A stretch of 18,562 nt of DNA from Acanthaster planci (GCF_001949145.1 NW_019091366.1:1997039-2015600); one strand, 5' to 3'; counted from the first letter of the stretch, positions 1 to 11,141 are shown. The notes: generated by a model not told the origin, from the sequence alone. Translations and numbers: made by a program.

Positions 1-3000
1 GGCTACTTCAAAACAAAGAATTACCAGACATTGACAAACTCCTGAAACAATCACTGCCTCAAACAGTCCAAACAATGCCCAGGTTGTTATGAACTGTCAT
101 AAATACCAACGTATTTCCACATCAACGTGACTGTGCATTTCACAATCCTTAAATGGGAGAGGCGTGTCAGATTTGCCAGCAATTCTTAATGGTTAGCTGT
201 TTAGCAGGTAGCAAAAAGGCATGCCAACTATGGCAGACAAATTCTACTGACAGGTATGTTTCACAACATACATTGACATGTATATGCCTCTTGTTTTTTC
301 TGTTTCTGAACTCCCTGCAATTGAAGAAACTCTCCAAATGCAAAAAAATTGTGTACATAGAGAAGCAGTGAAATTGGGCCTAAAATACAACTTGTCAAAT
401 ATATATTCCAACAACCCAGGAAAAAAACAGGTGTGGCTGAAGCAGGCAAATGCAGAAGACACTCTCAAAAATAGCAAGCGCCTATACATGGAACTGTATG
501 GCTGGTGGCTGGAATCATTAAATGCATGTTTACTTTCAAGCTTAAAGTTACTCCTACTTAGTGCAACTTATGCATCACATCCAGCGGGCAGTTTGTATTC
601 TGTTACAAGAGATGCTTGCCTCCTAATGCTATCAATGTTACCAACCATTCACAGCAAACCAAGGTTGCATCGTGACACTGCTACTTGGATGTGATTTTTT
701 TCAATTACACCGCGACAAGAGATGGCCCCTTGTAATTTCTGGGGAAGGAAAAACAGGGGGTGTCATTTGAAGATGTGGGAAACCAAAGAGTCTTTATTCT
801 AAAAAATGTAACCTTGGGAACCACTGAAGCAAATACACACTGAGATGCACAAAGTAGATTGAAACAAAGGGTGTAAGGTGAGGAACTTCAACCTCCTTCT
901 CACAAGTACAAAATGCCATACTCCCTTTAACCATGGTCAATTTCTCCACAAGGAATCCTCAACACACTATCAGCAGCAATTACCAGACCATGCCAGAGTT
1001 GCTGAGGATAAGATCTCCTTCAGCCAGCATCAATTGGATTATTCCTCCCCCCCATCTCTCCCTTAACTGGCCCATAAGAGATAGGCACAGTCCTGCTGAT
1101 AAAATGAGACCTGACTCAATGAGACGGTAATATGAACTGCAGGTGATGCAGATGGGTAGTGAATTAAGGAGGTCCCCCTCTCATAACAAGATTCCAGTCA
1201 AGCAGCTATGATGAAACAGACTAAAGTATCGGTACCTTTCTTATTAGGTAGTATTACTCGCCACATTAGACAAGTACCCACCATTTTTTTTTCTAGGAGA
1301 TTTCAAGCCACGTAGCTTTTTCTCCATGAGTAAAGTTAATTTGATCATTTCCAAGTGAACACGTAAACAAAATTGTGCTGTTTTCACCACTTCATGTTGA
1401 GTGCTTTTTGGTGAGGGGGCAATGGAATTAGATAAATGGCAGAGTGCACCAATTTCAACGGGATGCTTTGGCAAATCTGTTCGTAGGAAATCCAGTTGTG
1501 AAAGTGAGAAACATCACTTTGCATGAATGGCTGTACAATGATGCAAAAATCGTGGCAAAGTGTCGTGACTAAAGGTACAGGAGGTCTGTCAGATGGTTTA
1601 CAGCACAATGACAAAACTGGAATGTTTGCTTCTTACTTGACGACGACAGCAAACAAAATGACATGACTCGGAATTTCTAACCCAGTGATTTGAAGAATAA
1701 ATGGCAGCTCGCAATAAGGCCCTCCAAAACACTCAGATTTTATCTAACAGAGATCTGTTTTTCCCTTTTCTTAACGGAACTCATAGCAAGGTTAAACACA
1801 TAAGAAAAGCTGATCACAAGATGAATTGCCTGCTGAGGTCCTATCAACACACAAAGTCTCGAAGGAGATAAAAAAAGTTCGACTACAGTAATTCAGAAAT
1901 CCACTGACAAGATAATGCCTAGAAGTCATACTCATCAAAGGACACGTACCATAGGAAGGTGCTTTATTCACAAAAGTATCAACAAAATGGGCCGAGGGGT
2001 TCTGATGGCAAACACGTACTCCGTAATACAGCTAAGCCAAACCTAGGAACGTGGTGGGATGAAATATACACCTATAACCCTCTCAGGTTTCGGCAAGTTA
2101 ATTAAAAATGGCCCGTCATGGTTGTGCCTGGATGGTTGTGGCTCATCTTTCGCTGCAAGCTGTATACTAAAGTAGGTTAAAGCATCCTGTGAATAATCCA
2201 AGCTGACGATGAATGCATACTGTCCAGCAATGCGCAGGATTAGACAACAATGCCATCTCTCGTTAAGGTCAGTTCTCAGATTCAAATATTAACCAGGCCA
2301 TAAATATGCCAAAGTTTAGCTCATAAAATTTTGTAGATTTTTCTCCTTTGACTTGAACTTGCTTCAAAGAAGAACAATTTCAGATGGATTGTTATTGACC
2401 CTTTCCACATACAACTAGCTCATTCTATATTCCAATGTCAAGTGCTGCAATGGCTGGTCAGCTGACTGTAATGCATGAAAAAAAACCAAACCAATTCAGA
2501 ATGGATGACATCACCAAGATTTGATATGTAATTCAAAGGAGCCCCTATTCATGATAAATTCTGGGAGCCCCCACACAACAATTTCCATTTTACTACAAAT
2601 CAGCCACGGAAATACAGGTTCAAACATGGTGTAAAGGCTTGGATACAGAGCCAAAGTCGTCCATAATCCACAATTCTCGCAATGAGAACTAAAAAATCAA
2701 AGCGAACATATCCCCGTCTCCCTTTGATAAGCTACAATCCAGCTGACCATGGACAGATATGTTCAATCACGATCATTCATTGGCTGTAGTCTAGACACAG
2801 ATACTGATAAATACAAAAGCAAATGATCAGAATGAAAATCCAATCATACCCTCACTCAAAAATAATCTACCCACATTTCTGATAATCTCTGCCGATGATA
2901 TTCAGACTCATCAATGACTTGGAGAAGGCATCCAGGCCTTGATCAGGCTTTAGCATCCTGTTTGGAGTTGGGAGTCCAAAAAAATCCCCGAATTTTTAAT

Positions 3001-3079
3001 ACAACCAGCCAGTCTAGCTTGTGTGTTTGTGCTGGTAATGACTCTGTCTGTCTGGTACAAATGAAACGAATTCTCAGAC

Positions 3080-3102
3080 TCATTAATTATTAATCAAATG
3101 CA
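3080..3102. promoter_or_regulatory. Homeodomain-type TAATTA cluster
   Basis: The run CATTAATTATTAATC holds overlapping ATTA/TAAT cores on both strands and is nearly palindromic, a typical homeodomain dimer arrangement. A second group of GATTA/TTAA cores lies at 3447-3490. In AT-rich DNA this can arise by chance. Confidence 0.2.
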
Positions 3103-3147
3103 CCATATGGCCAAAATGATGGTGAAAACAATAAATACAAGCACTGA

Positions 3148-3163
3148 ATATATGTACATATAT
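3148..3163. repeat. 16-base perfect palindrome
   Basis: ATATATGTACATATAT equals its own reverse complement, centred on GTAC. It shares the TGTACA core with the recurrent TACATGTA motif. No function can be assigned. Confidence 0.6.
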
Positions 3164-4965
3164 ATTCACGTCTTATTTGCTGGTACATGCATTTCTGGCC
3201 TCGTGCATCCTGGTTCCAGCCCATTATGTGCATGAACAAAAGAGGAATTTAATTATAATAACGACATGCATGTAATACAATATATATGGAAAAAGGCAGA
3301 ATAACAAAACACTAAGTGTTCATGCAACAGAGAATATTGATCGTTTTTTGGACCTCTGAATTACACCCCCCCTTTTAAATGCCGTCAATCAATAATGCAT
3401 GACAGAATCGCGTGTATCCTGAATCACAGCATGATAATAATCTGTTCCTGATTAAGTCCTTTTTGAGTCTTGATTAGCAAGTTAATACTTAAGATCAAGA
3501 ACTCTACAAATACTGGCAGCTGCCAATTCAACTGTTTACCGCTGCTGACTGATAGGAAACAACAAATCTCCCTTCATCAGTTATCTCTGTTACTGGATTC
3601 ACAGAGATAAAGACACCAGAAGATTTCACATGGCATTCTTACAGAGATTTCATGGTAGGCAACAGTTCCAATAACCTTGTCAGCAGCAGCAACAGCAGAC
3701 AAAGAAGTTGAATAGTAGTTGAATGTAGGATAGGACAAGAATGATGATGCCAGACTACCTGGATCAGGTCATGTCATTAATGTTCATCATAGGCACATCC
3801 ACTTGGCTAGCCACTGATGAGGCGAGATTAATCTATTTTTACTATTTTGAAACATAACAAGTCGTCAAAGAGCAGCAATGACAGAATTCCTAGAGGCAAG
3901 AACTGATGTCTGCTATTTCCAGCAAATCTTCTACATATCACCACAGCCTAGCTTCTCTCTCCAATGGCACTTGAACAATAAATCCACCTGCAGGATTGGA
4001 TTCCTTCTCAATGTTAACATTACTTGTAAGGTTCAACCCATCCACTGTATGGCCTCTTGGTTTCTTGACAGCACTAATTAAAAAAAAATCACTTTTTTGA
4101 AAGGTAAACGTACAAGATCTACCAACTCTAAATTGATTTCTTAATTAAAAAAGCGAGTGGCTGTGACACGTTGAAAACAAGTTTCAGTAGTTTTATTCGC
4201 TTTATTCACATGTTGGCTTGTTTGTTTAATCATAAAGAACCCAACAAGCTCGTGAATATTTTCCACCAAGCTCTTACAAAGAACTCACGTTTTATTTACA
4301 TTGGGCGATTTATTATTTTATTTGCAAGAGATCAAAATTTTATGGATGTGAAGCCGTAAATGGAGTATTCATCGCTGCCAAACTTGTACCAGTTGGGAAG
4401 GAATCACATCCAATAAACTGTAGTCAAGTTTAGTGTTTGTCTGGAGATAGTATAATTGGAAATACTCCTTGTGGAGTTCTGCACAAGCAACGCAAACAAC
4501 AAAGAACATCATCTTTAATGTTTAATTTTCGCCATTTCCTGTATGTGAAAAGACAAGGGTGTATCTTAATTACTCAACCCCTAATTGTTGATTTATTTGG
4601 CATTCATCGTGTCGTCCTGCCACTAACATGCAAACTACACCACGAATTGGGCGATTCATGGAAAACATCAAGCATAGGTTATTGAACTGAACAGATGTCA
4701 GTATCTATGCACAGCTGTAACAGAAATCCAACTAATTTTAGCACTTCATATGACGTACAACTGATTTTTTCCGCCAAATAAATTTACATGTACTTGTGAA
4801 ACCAATTCCTTTTCTCTGCTTCTCTTTCTGGAATTATTACAGACAACAAAGCTTCAGAGACAAGATAATTAAAAACAAATATTGAAATGGGCTATCAATC
4901 TCTGTGTGCACGTACACCAGCCCAAGTGACATTTTTCACAGCACTTTCTATGAGCAAATGCAGAC

Positions 4966-5255
4966 TTAATCAGGTTTATTGATTTGTGTCCGTGCACGCG
5001 TCTGGCAAACTAGATTATAGCACGTCTGTCGTGCTTGTTCCATCACACTCACACATACACCACAAGTCTTGAATGGAAATAGATAACACAGAGAAGGAAG
5101 CTTGGCATATTTATTCATAGAAACCAAAGCAGGCTGAGCAGAGATGCCCAGAGCCAAATACATGCAGATGACAGCATGGGTTACGATGGTGCCGAGCAGC
5201 ATGTACAGTGTCAGAAGTGTGGGAACCAGTGATGCCGCGTACCAGTCACCTTGAG
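4966..5255 (-). CDS. Candidate shared second exon with a hydrophobic, probably membrane-spanning segment
   Basis: The minus-strand acceptor is a pyrimidine-rich TTTGTCTTTCCTCAG ending at 5256, and the exon opens with CTCAAGGTGAC. After one base from either first exon, the frame reads AQGDWYAASLVPTLLTLYML and then LGTIVTHAVICMYLALGISA: about 30 mostly hydrophobic residues with Ser/Thr and one His, long enough for one tilted helix or a hairpin. It continues QPALVSMNKYAKLPSLCYLF with several Cys. Read through, the frame stops at TAA 4968-4966, giving 96 residues here and totals of about 134 (with exon B) or 147 (with exon A). An alternative donor, TATGT|GTGAGT after 5053, would end the exon in phase 0; the tail beyond it looks less protein-like, so further exons to the left are possible, but I could not identify any. 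Membrane localisation is inferred from hydrophobicity only. Function unknown. Confidence 0.55.
4975..4980 (-). terminator. Possible poly(A) signal AATAAA
   Basis: AATAAA on the minus strand lies a few bases before the read-through stop codon of the shared exon (4968-4966). If used, cleavage would fall shortly after the stop, leaving almost no 3' UTR. The hexamer is common by chance in AT-rich DNA, and another lies inside the exon near 5115, so this is weak. Confidence 0.2.
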
Positions 5256-5374
5256 CTGAGGAAAGACAAACATGGGGCACTTTGCAAGGGTAGAGAAATA
5301 ACACAGTGGGAATTTGGCCTTTCAGATTTTTTTTTTTAACATGGAGGGAAAATTCTGCAGGTGTGGCATCCTAC
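5256..5374 (-). other. Candidate 119-base intron between exon B and the shared exon
   Basis: It begins GTAGGA and ends TTTCCTCAG on the minus strand, with a T-rich tract leading into the acceptor and an A11 run near its middle (T11 on the plus strand). Both boundaries follow the GT-AG rule and preserve the reading frame (phase 1). The short length is in the normal range for small animal introns. Confidence 0.45.
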
Positions 5375-5489
5375 CTGATGTGATGGTCGCAAAGACGGCA
5401 CCCATTTTTCCACGCGAGGCAAGCCCAAAATATTCATAAACCCGGGCCAGGGTAGATGAACACCCGCTTCTTAGATCTCCCCGGAACAT
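5375..5489 (-). CDS. Candidate proximal first coding exon (exon B), alternative N-terminus of the same gene
   Basis: On the minus strand, ATG at 5489-5487 (A at -3) directly follows an in-frame TGA at 5495-5493, so it is the first possible start in this frame. Thirty-eight codons plus one base follow, up to a near-consensus donor, TCAG|GTAGGA, after 5375. The peptide begins MFRGDLRSGCSSTLARVYEY and continues FGLASRGKMGAVFATITS: basic, then aromatic, then mildly hydrophobic. The in-frame ATG at 5405-5403 has a better initiation context (A at -3, G at +4) and would give only ten residues. The exon ends in phase 1 and the next exon starts 119 bases downstream in the matching phase, so the frame continues without a stop. 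It is too short for a usual ORF search. No family recognised. Exon A would be used instead of B, not with it, because I see no convincing acceptor in front of B. Confidence 0.45.
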
Positions 5490-5835
5490 AGTTCATCTAG
5501 TTAGTGCCGACGGTGGTCACGGTGTTTTATGTCGTAGCAGATATGCCACTGCCTCGTCAGGAGGAATCTCAGAACTCCTGGGAGGGCTCCTGAGCAGCTT
5601 CGTCAGTCCAACTCAGCCAAACGTCATCACGTTTTTTCACACTCTGCATGGGGCCCAGGAACCCTTCTCACTGAGTAATATTCTCTTCTGTCTACCCACT
5701 CTTTTTTTTTTCTTCTCCCTTTCCTCTATTGGTGACAGCTGGTCGGTCTACATGTATTTACAAGGGGAGCACCGTGACGGCTCTCAGGTAGGGGGAGGGA
5801 GGGGGGGTTGGTGGAATGATGAAGATGGGTAATCG
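5490..5835 (-). promoter_or_regulatory. Candidate proximal promoter and 5' UTR upstream of exon B
   Basis: This is one of the more GC-rich stretches in the window and lies immediately upstream of exon B on the minus strand. It contains a CCAAT box on the minus strand (ATTGG at 5728-5732), an adjacent TGACAG/E-box CAGCTG (5733-5741), a CRE-like ACGTCA (5621-5626; TGACGT on minus) and a G-rich run at 5791-5807 (C-rich on minus, a possible Sp1/KLF-type or quadruplex site). The CCAAT and CRE positions lie 130-245 bases upstream of the start codon, a plausible spacing for a TATA-less promoter. I see no clear TATA box. Motif identity is visible; promoter function is inference. Confidence 0.35.
5791..5807 (+). 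repeat. G-run with quadruplex potential
   Basis: G5-A-G3-A-G7 supplies at least four runs of three or more guanines with one-base loops on the plus strand. It lies in the candidate promoter of exon B, about 300 bases upstream of its start codon. Confidence 0.5.
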
Positions 5836-7058
5836 GCTGTACGGATGGAGGGGTCTAAACGGGCTCAGTGTGATGGAGGGACTAGCCATTGAAGCAGCGC
5901 CGTAGAAACCATGAACCGTGACAGTTAACCATGTGGGTCTTTCAATTATTCATGTTATTTCTTGGATGTCACGAGAAGTTGGGGCATCTTAGGGGTATGA
6001 AAGTGGTTTGGGAATACCGAAGGGGACTTCAGTGTGGCCCAATCCTTTATACAACAGGCACTTTTTAAAATGGAACAAACAGTGCAGCTCCTAATTGAAA
6101 CAACCAATTTATTACATAATCTCCCAAGAACACTGTACTGCATGGAAAACCATATAGATGTTTTGCAACTTGAAAGATTTAAAGATGACAAATGATTTGT
6201 TGTCTTTACAAGAGAAGCTGTTCCTGAGAAAACCCTCCACTGTCAACTCAAATATGACCCTAATAAATCCCACAAAATATTGAGATCTTTGTGATATTAC
6301 TGACACTAGAGGGTCTTAAGTCTGAGGGGAAGGAGACAAACTGGGAATATTTTCATCCTCATTCTTGAGGAGTTGGCCAATCAAACTTCTGTTTTAATTC
6401 AACAGTGCACTGCATTCAAACTGTACGATATGAAAAACAAAAGCTGTAGGCAATTGCTTTGTCGTGAATTACTGAAAGTCATGGGGGCTAACATAAATCA
6501 TAAATTTGCCAGACCATGGAAATTTGAAATGGGGGTTGAGGGTTACTGAACACATATGACATTGGGGGGTGCTGTTCATGACACAGATATACATCTTGAA
6601 TGTGTTCACATACGGCTGTATTTATTGCTTATAAAATTTTTTTACCCTTTGAGGTGGTAATGTATGCATTTTGGTTGGTGGGAAGTCCAAACATTCCTTG
6701 AAATGCACCATGATTTTTTTTCTTTCCTTGAAAATGTGAGAAAGGGGGACGAATCAATACCCTGTCTTCCTCCCCCCCACCCCTCTCTGTCAAAAAGTAG
6801 GAGCGATATATATCCCCCCCAGATTTACACCCCTGGACATGATGATTAATCCTTCACAAAACAAAACAAACCAAAAGGGGAGGGCCTCGTCAAAATCAGG
6901 GGCCTCAACTACTGTCTCTCATCTGTAATGATTCTATTAACATTGATTTGCAATGGTTCAAGTCAACACACCACCAACTTGATTAATGAACTCTGCAATT
7001 CATTGGGGGGGAGGGGGAAAGAGAAAGACAGGAATAATCCCCACCCAGAGAGATAAAG

Positions 7059-7594
7059 CCCCCCCCCCCCAAAAAAAAGTCTCTGGTTTTTGGTCAGCGT
7101 GTGCCACCGTAGACCTGGGCATTGGTATAATACAATGTCCCAAAGCTGCCAAACTTTCTTTATTGACTGACTCCTGCTGCTGCATAATTTTAACATGTTT
7201 TAGATAAGGTATGATTGAGTAATATGCACAGTAAAGGAGTCCTTGTAGGCCCCATACATTTAGTCGGGCACTCTTTTTCAGATAACGTCATTTTTGTGTT
7301 GTACATGTACATTTACGTCTGGGAACCACACAAACGAGGGGTCTTATGTCCTGTGTACATGTACAAGCTGAGAACGCTTTTAAACAGTAAATTATGAGGG
7401 GGCCAGTCTATTTCTGTGTTGATAGCAGTGGTATGTACGTATGCAGTCGAGATAGACATCACGTGTTATACGTACATGATATATGACAACTCATGCACGG
7501 ACAGTTCATTTAAATACCATTTCTGGAGGAAAGTCAGGGTAAAAAAAATGTGTCGCCACACCACTGCTGGAGCCAGACTTTTTTTGGGGGGGGG
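7059..7594. mobile_element. Possible short foldback element with imperfect terminal inverted repeats
   Basis: The left end is C12-A8-GTCT (7059-7082) and the right end reads AGAC-T7-G9 (7575-7594), its reverse complement apart from run-length differences. The two therefore form an inverted repeat of roughly 20 bases separated by about 490 bases. The interior has no transposase frame. I see no clear target-site duplication, and homopolymer ends can arise independently, so this is tentative. If real, it would be a non-autonomous MITE-like or foldback element. Confidence 0.25.
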
Positions 7595-9637
7595 TTCAAG
7601 GGAGGAAGCAGGGTCAACACAATACCAAAGGGTATTTCCAACCAGTAATACTGCATTTTGACAGCTAAAAGATGGCAGGGAGCAGTCCTAAAGGAATCGG
7701 ACATCAAGAAGGGTTTCAGTGCTCATAACCAAAATATTTCCAAGATGAAACTTTCAAATGAAAAGAGCTGGACAAGTCTTAACCAGTTGAAATTGATTTA
7801 TCGGACGTGAGAGCATTTGTATGTCACTGCATAGTTGGACAAGTCAGTATTAACTCATATTCTTCAGCTGCGACACGATGCTTCATTGCCCGGTCACCAT
7901 CTCCCATTGCCTTGTCGGAAAGTACATCCAATTGAACCTCAAGAAGTTTACACGAACTCTCAACTACAGAAAGGTCCTACTCTTCATCAGATATACCTAA
8001 CCCACACAAATGAAAAGAAAGCGACATAAATACAATTTGAAACCCTGAGAATATCAAATAAGGCATTACTCACAGGCCGAGCAGAGAATTCCACAGTGTG
8101 TTTGTTGGGTTTCTACCGCTGATAATTCTCAGAATTTCACAAGCTACTCTGCCTTGTCGATTGGAGAAGTTGAGTTGGTAGAACTGACAATCCAGTTATC
8201 ACAAGTTGTAATCAAATATAAGTGTCTTTTACAATCTTCAGCGTAAAGTAAGATGATATCTGTGGATGGCACCAAAGGAATTTCTTGAGGGCTCTCAGGA
8301 ATTCACCTCATGTGTGTTGTGTGACATCAAAGACCCTGGGAAACCATCTGGGAGGTTAGGCTAGCTGCAGGATGGACCAGTCCCAGTGCTACAAGGTCCA
8401 ATAAAGGTCAGATTTTTTCCCAGCAGTATAACTAGGTATCTAGGGATGTACGCTGTAACATCTTATAAAGTGCAATATCCTTTATAGACTTTCCTAGCAT
8501 CACCATTTTTCTGAACAATGCCCCAATTTGAGACCTTGAACCATTTTACTTGATGTATATTAGACCTGTACCTGAGTATGCATCCGCAGTGTGGTTAACC
8601 TCTCTCACAAAGCATCAGATTCAAATGATAAAGCATATTCAAAACGTGCGCTAGTAATATTTGTTGATTTTAATAATTACTCTGATTATTCAACTCCCCT
8701 TAATTGACCATCCTCCGAATAACGTCGCCATCACTTATTTGAAACAATTGCAAGTTCTTTCATCTCCTCAAAATATAGGTAAATGCTACACCTCTCCGAA
8801 GTTCATAAACAGATACATGAGTTCTCAGGAATAATGGTGCTCTTATAATTTCTTTTTGCCCTAGATACTACCACTGGAGAGGGTTGAATGTAGCGCAATG
8901 GCAGGATAAATGGTTGAAAAGGTTCCAACTCACACTCCGCGTGGAAAGAAATCTAATCAATAAGAACAAATAGGGCAGAGTCATTCAGCATGATCGAAAA
9001 GTCCCAGTTCATGAGCAATGTAATTTGATTTACTTCCGGGGCATCTCTACATTAAGAGAGTTAAGAAGAACACTTAGAAACAAAATGGGATGTTCTGGGG
9101 GGAGTATGGTCACCAAGATATAAAAATATCCAACTCCCTCGAGAGCAATATTGAATGCCATTAACACAGCGGTTGGTGTGAGTTCCATCTAAATCAACTT
9201 GACAAGAGATGGGTTTGTGATTACTAATGAAAGGCAAATGATGACAATGGTAGCACTTACAGGATCCAGGAAATGAATTTTTCTCAGAATCACTTTCTGT
9301 GTATCTCTGTACTCTTCTTCCATGTATGAAGACTGTTTAACATCTTTTTTGAGTTACGTGAGCCGAGCGGTGCACTTTTTCAAATATTAAAAATTGACCA
9401 AGCATTTCTGGACAAGTGAGGGCGCTTTTGCTTTGATGTAAATCCAGAATGTTCAAACTGTGAACCCCAGATTTGCTATCTGGGAACATTTCTGTGAAAA
9501 GGATTTTTGCTGGATTATTGCCATATACTTACACAGCAATAAATTGCCAAAGAAAATGAAATCTGCCATGGCAGTGGTTAAAGATATCTCGAAATTTTCT
9601 GTGCACAAATCAGTGCAACATTGAGATTCAGTGCCTT

Positions 9638-9690
9638 TGATGACATCATAGTTCTGCTCATGAATATGCAAATATGCATTAGCATAAAAC
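9638..9690. promoter_or_regulatory. Candidate enhancer core: CRE-like palindrome plus POU octamer pair
   Basis: TGATGACATCA near 9638-9648 is a near-palindromic AP-1/CRE-like site. Eighteen bases on is a perfect POU octamer ATGCAAAT (9666-9673) overlapping ATATGCAT (9672-9679), then TAGCAT. The pair ATGCAA-AT-ATGCAT resembles the MORE-type POU dimer element with a two-base spacer and one mismatch. A TTAATT homeodomain core follows near 9742. The density of these motifs in about 50 bases is above background by eye. The overlapping minus-strand open frame (9453-9773) looks like chance. Confidence 0.35.
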
Positions 9691-10302
9691 CAAAAAAGCA
9701 TCAATATATGGGTTAAAATTGCAAAACAAAAATTTAAAATAAGGTTAATTGAAACCCAAAGATGCAATTTCAAGGGTTTCAGTAAAGTTTATAACACTAT
9801 TTCTATTTCCTGCTTCCTTTAAAGTCACTGAAATTCTTGGAATACTGCCATAGAGTCTGTTCAGTACTGCTGGCTGGATGGCTTTCATTATAAAATGAGG
9901 AGAAACTCATTTGAGAACACACACGTTTTGCCAGCAACAAAAAAATGGGATGTAAATCCAACATTTTTCTCTCCTTATTACAAGGTTTAAAAACCAGTAG
10001 CTTTACTTGAAAACTAAAGACATTTTTTCTTTTTGAAACATTGTTCTTCTGGCCTCTCTACCATCCTTGAAACCAATGCCCCCAAAAAAGGCCAGCCAAT
10101 GGCATTTATTATTTACAATTTTCCAAATGAACTCTGACCTCATGGTTTTCTGATATGAAGCACAAAAACGAGCAAGTCGTTTAACTTAAAGTACATCTGC
10201 TGTCATCTTTGAAAGTAAAAAACATATCTCTCAGGCTGGAAGCTAGTACATGGTTTTAAAAAAAGACCTTGTCAGCTAAGTGTGGGGTATTAGAATGCCA
10301 CC

Positions 10303-10340
10303 TTCATTAGCAGCGCTGAGGCAAATATGCTAATTGGAAC
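10303..10340. promoter_or_regulatory. Candidate enhancer core: inverted TAAT sites around an octamer-like palindrome
   Basis: ATTAGCA (10306-10312) and its exact reverse complement TGCTAAT (10328-10334) flank a 15-base spacer that holds the palindrome AGCGCT and most of GCAAATATGC. TAATTGG follows directly. So three homeodomain-type cores and an octamer-like half lie within 35 bases, arranged symmetrically. This looks like conserved animal non-coding elements bound by homeodomain/POU factors; conservation itself cannot be seen here. Confidence 0.35.
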
Positions 10341-10448
10341 GAAGGAAACACATGTATATTGTTTCAGCAAACAAGTTCTGGAATGAGAGAGTGATTAAAT
10401 GTAAGGACAGAGCTAGTATAGAAACTTTCAGCGTGAGGCAGTGTACCC

Positions 10449-10595
10449 CCTCTAGAGGCTGAGATGAATTAGTCACCGCTTTCCCTTAAGTGCCTAGATT
10501 TGCAAATATTGGCCATGCATGAGGTGCTCTTTGGCACACTGCCAATGGAATGATGAATATGTATAGAAAGCATAATAATGAATATGCATTGGAGG
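10449..10595. promoter_or_regulatory. Candidate enhancer: octamer-like palindrome and repeated TGAATATGYAT motif
   Basis: It contains the 10-base palindrome CCTCTAGAGG (10449-10458), AATTAG, the palindromic octamer variant ATTTGCAAAT (10498-10507), ATTGGCC, CATGCATG (10513-10520), then TGATGAATATGTAT (10551-10564) and the close copy TAATGAATATGCAT (10576-10589) about 25 bases later. TGAATATGCA also occurs at 9661-9670, tying this cluster to the one 900 bases upstream. Regulatory role is inferred from motif clustering only. Confidence 0.3.
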
Positions 10596-11141
10596 AGGCA
10601 TTCTTTCTCAATCGGAATGATGGGTAGAAAAGGAATAAACATCAGACAGCTTGAGTTTGTTGACAAATATAGCTTTAAAAAACAGGCTGTAACATAGAAA
10701 ATGATGAAAGTGCAGTTTACAGATTGATTTGGATTGAATTTTATCGCTGTAATGAAGCAACAAATCTCAAGTGCTGTAAACCTTTACCACACATCCTACA
10801 ATCCGTATCACTGCAGCTTGATTAAAATCAAAATTATTGATGAGATCCTGTGCCTAGTTCCTCGGCCAAATTGATCTGTTGGCCTAGTTTCTATTGTGGG
10901 ACATGAGCACCAGTTCTATAGTATCTGACCTTAAAAAATCAGAAGTGTTTGCTGACTGAGGAGGCTTCTTTTATTTCTCTTAACACGGATGAAACGGCTG
11001 TTCTCAGAATAGAAGGCAAATAGCAGGAAGCTGCAGCCAGGAATCAATGGGCAAAGCATACAAGAGAGGAATATCACTGACACACAAGGAATGAGAGGGT
11101 TCTCGAGTTCTCCTTCCAAGGGTAACGACGAAGATTTAACT

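Larger units (their letters stand above)
1..4965. other. Non-coding stretch left of the gene
   Basis: I see no gene here on either strand. The longest open frame (278-694, plus) has composition typical of chance frames in AT-rich DNA and lacks splice context. A minus-strand frame at 2285-2043 looks slightly protein-like but has no good acceptor. Further exons of the minus-strand gene could lie here but were not identified. The homeodomain-type clusters near 3.1 and 3.46 kb and the palindrome at 3148 are the only structure noted. Confidence 0.5.

Noticed and set aside
278-694. Longest open frame, 138 codons, plus strand
   Set aside because: Composition follows local AT content, with no recognisable motif or splice context; frames of this length are expected by chance in 18.5 kb.
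2043-2285. 80-codon minus-strand frame that reads somewhat like protein
   Set aside because: No strong acceptor or donor, and no phase link to the exon at 5053 could be shown.
5955-6306. Two overlapping minus-strand frames near exon B
   Set aside because: They lie upstream of the exon B promoter region and have no splice junction in phase; likely chance.
9453-9773. 106-codon minus-strand frame rich in Leu, Ile and Phe, resembling membrane protein
   Set aside because: It does not open with ATG, the hydrophobicity follows T-rich DNA, no flanking splice sites were found, and it overlaps the octamer cluster.
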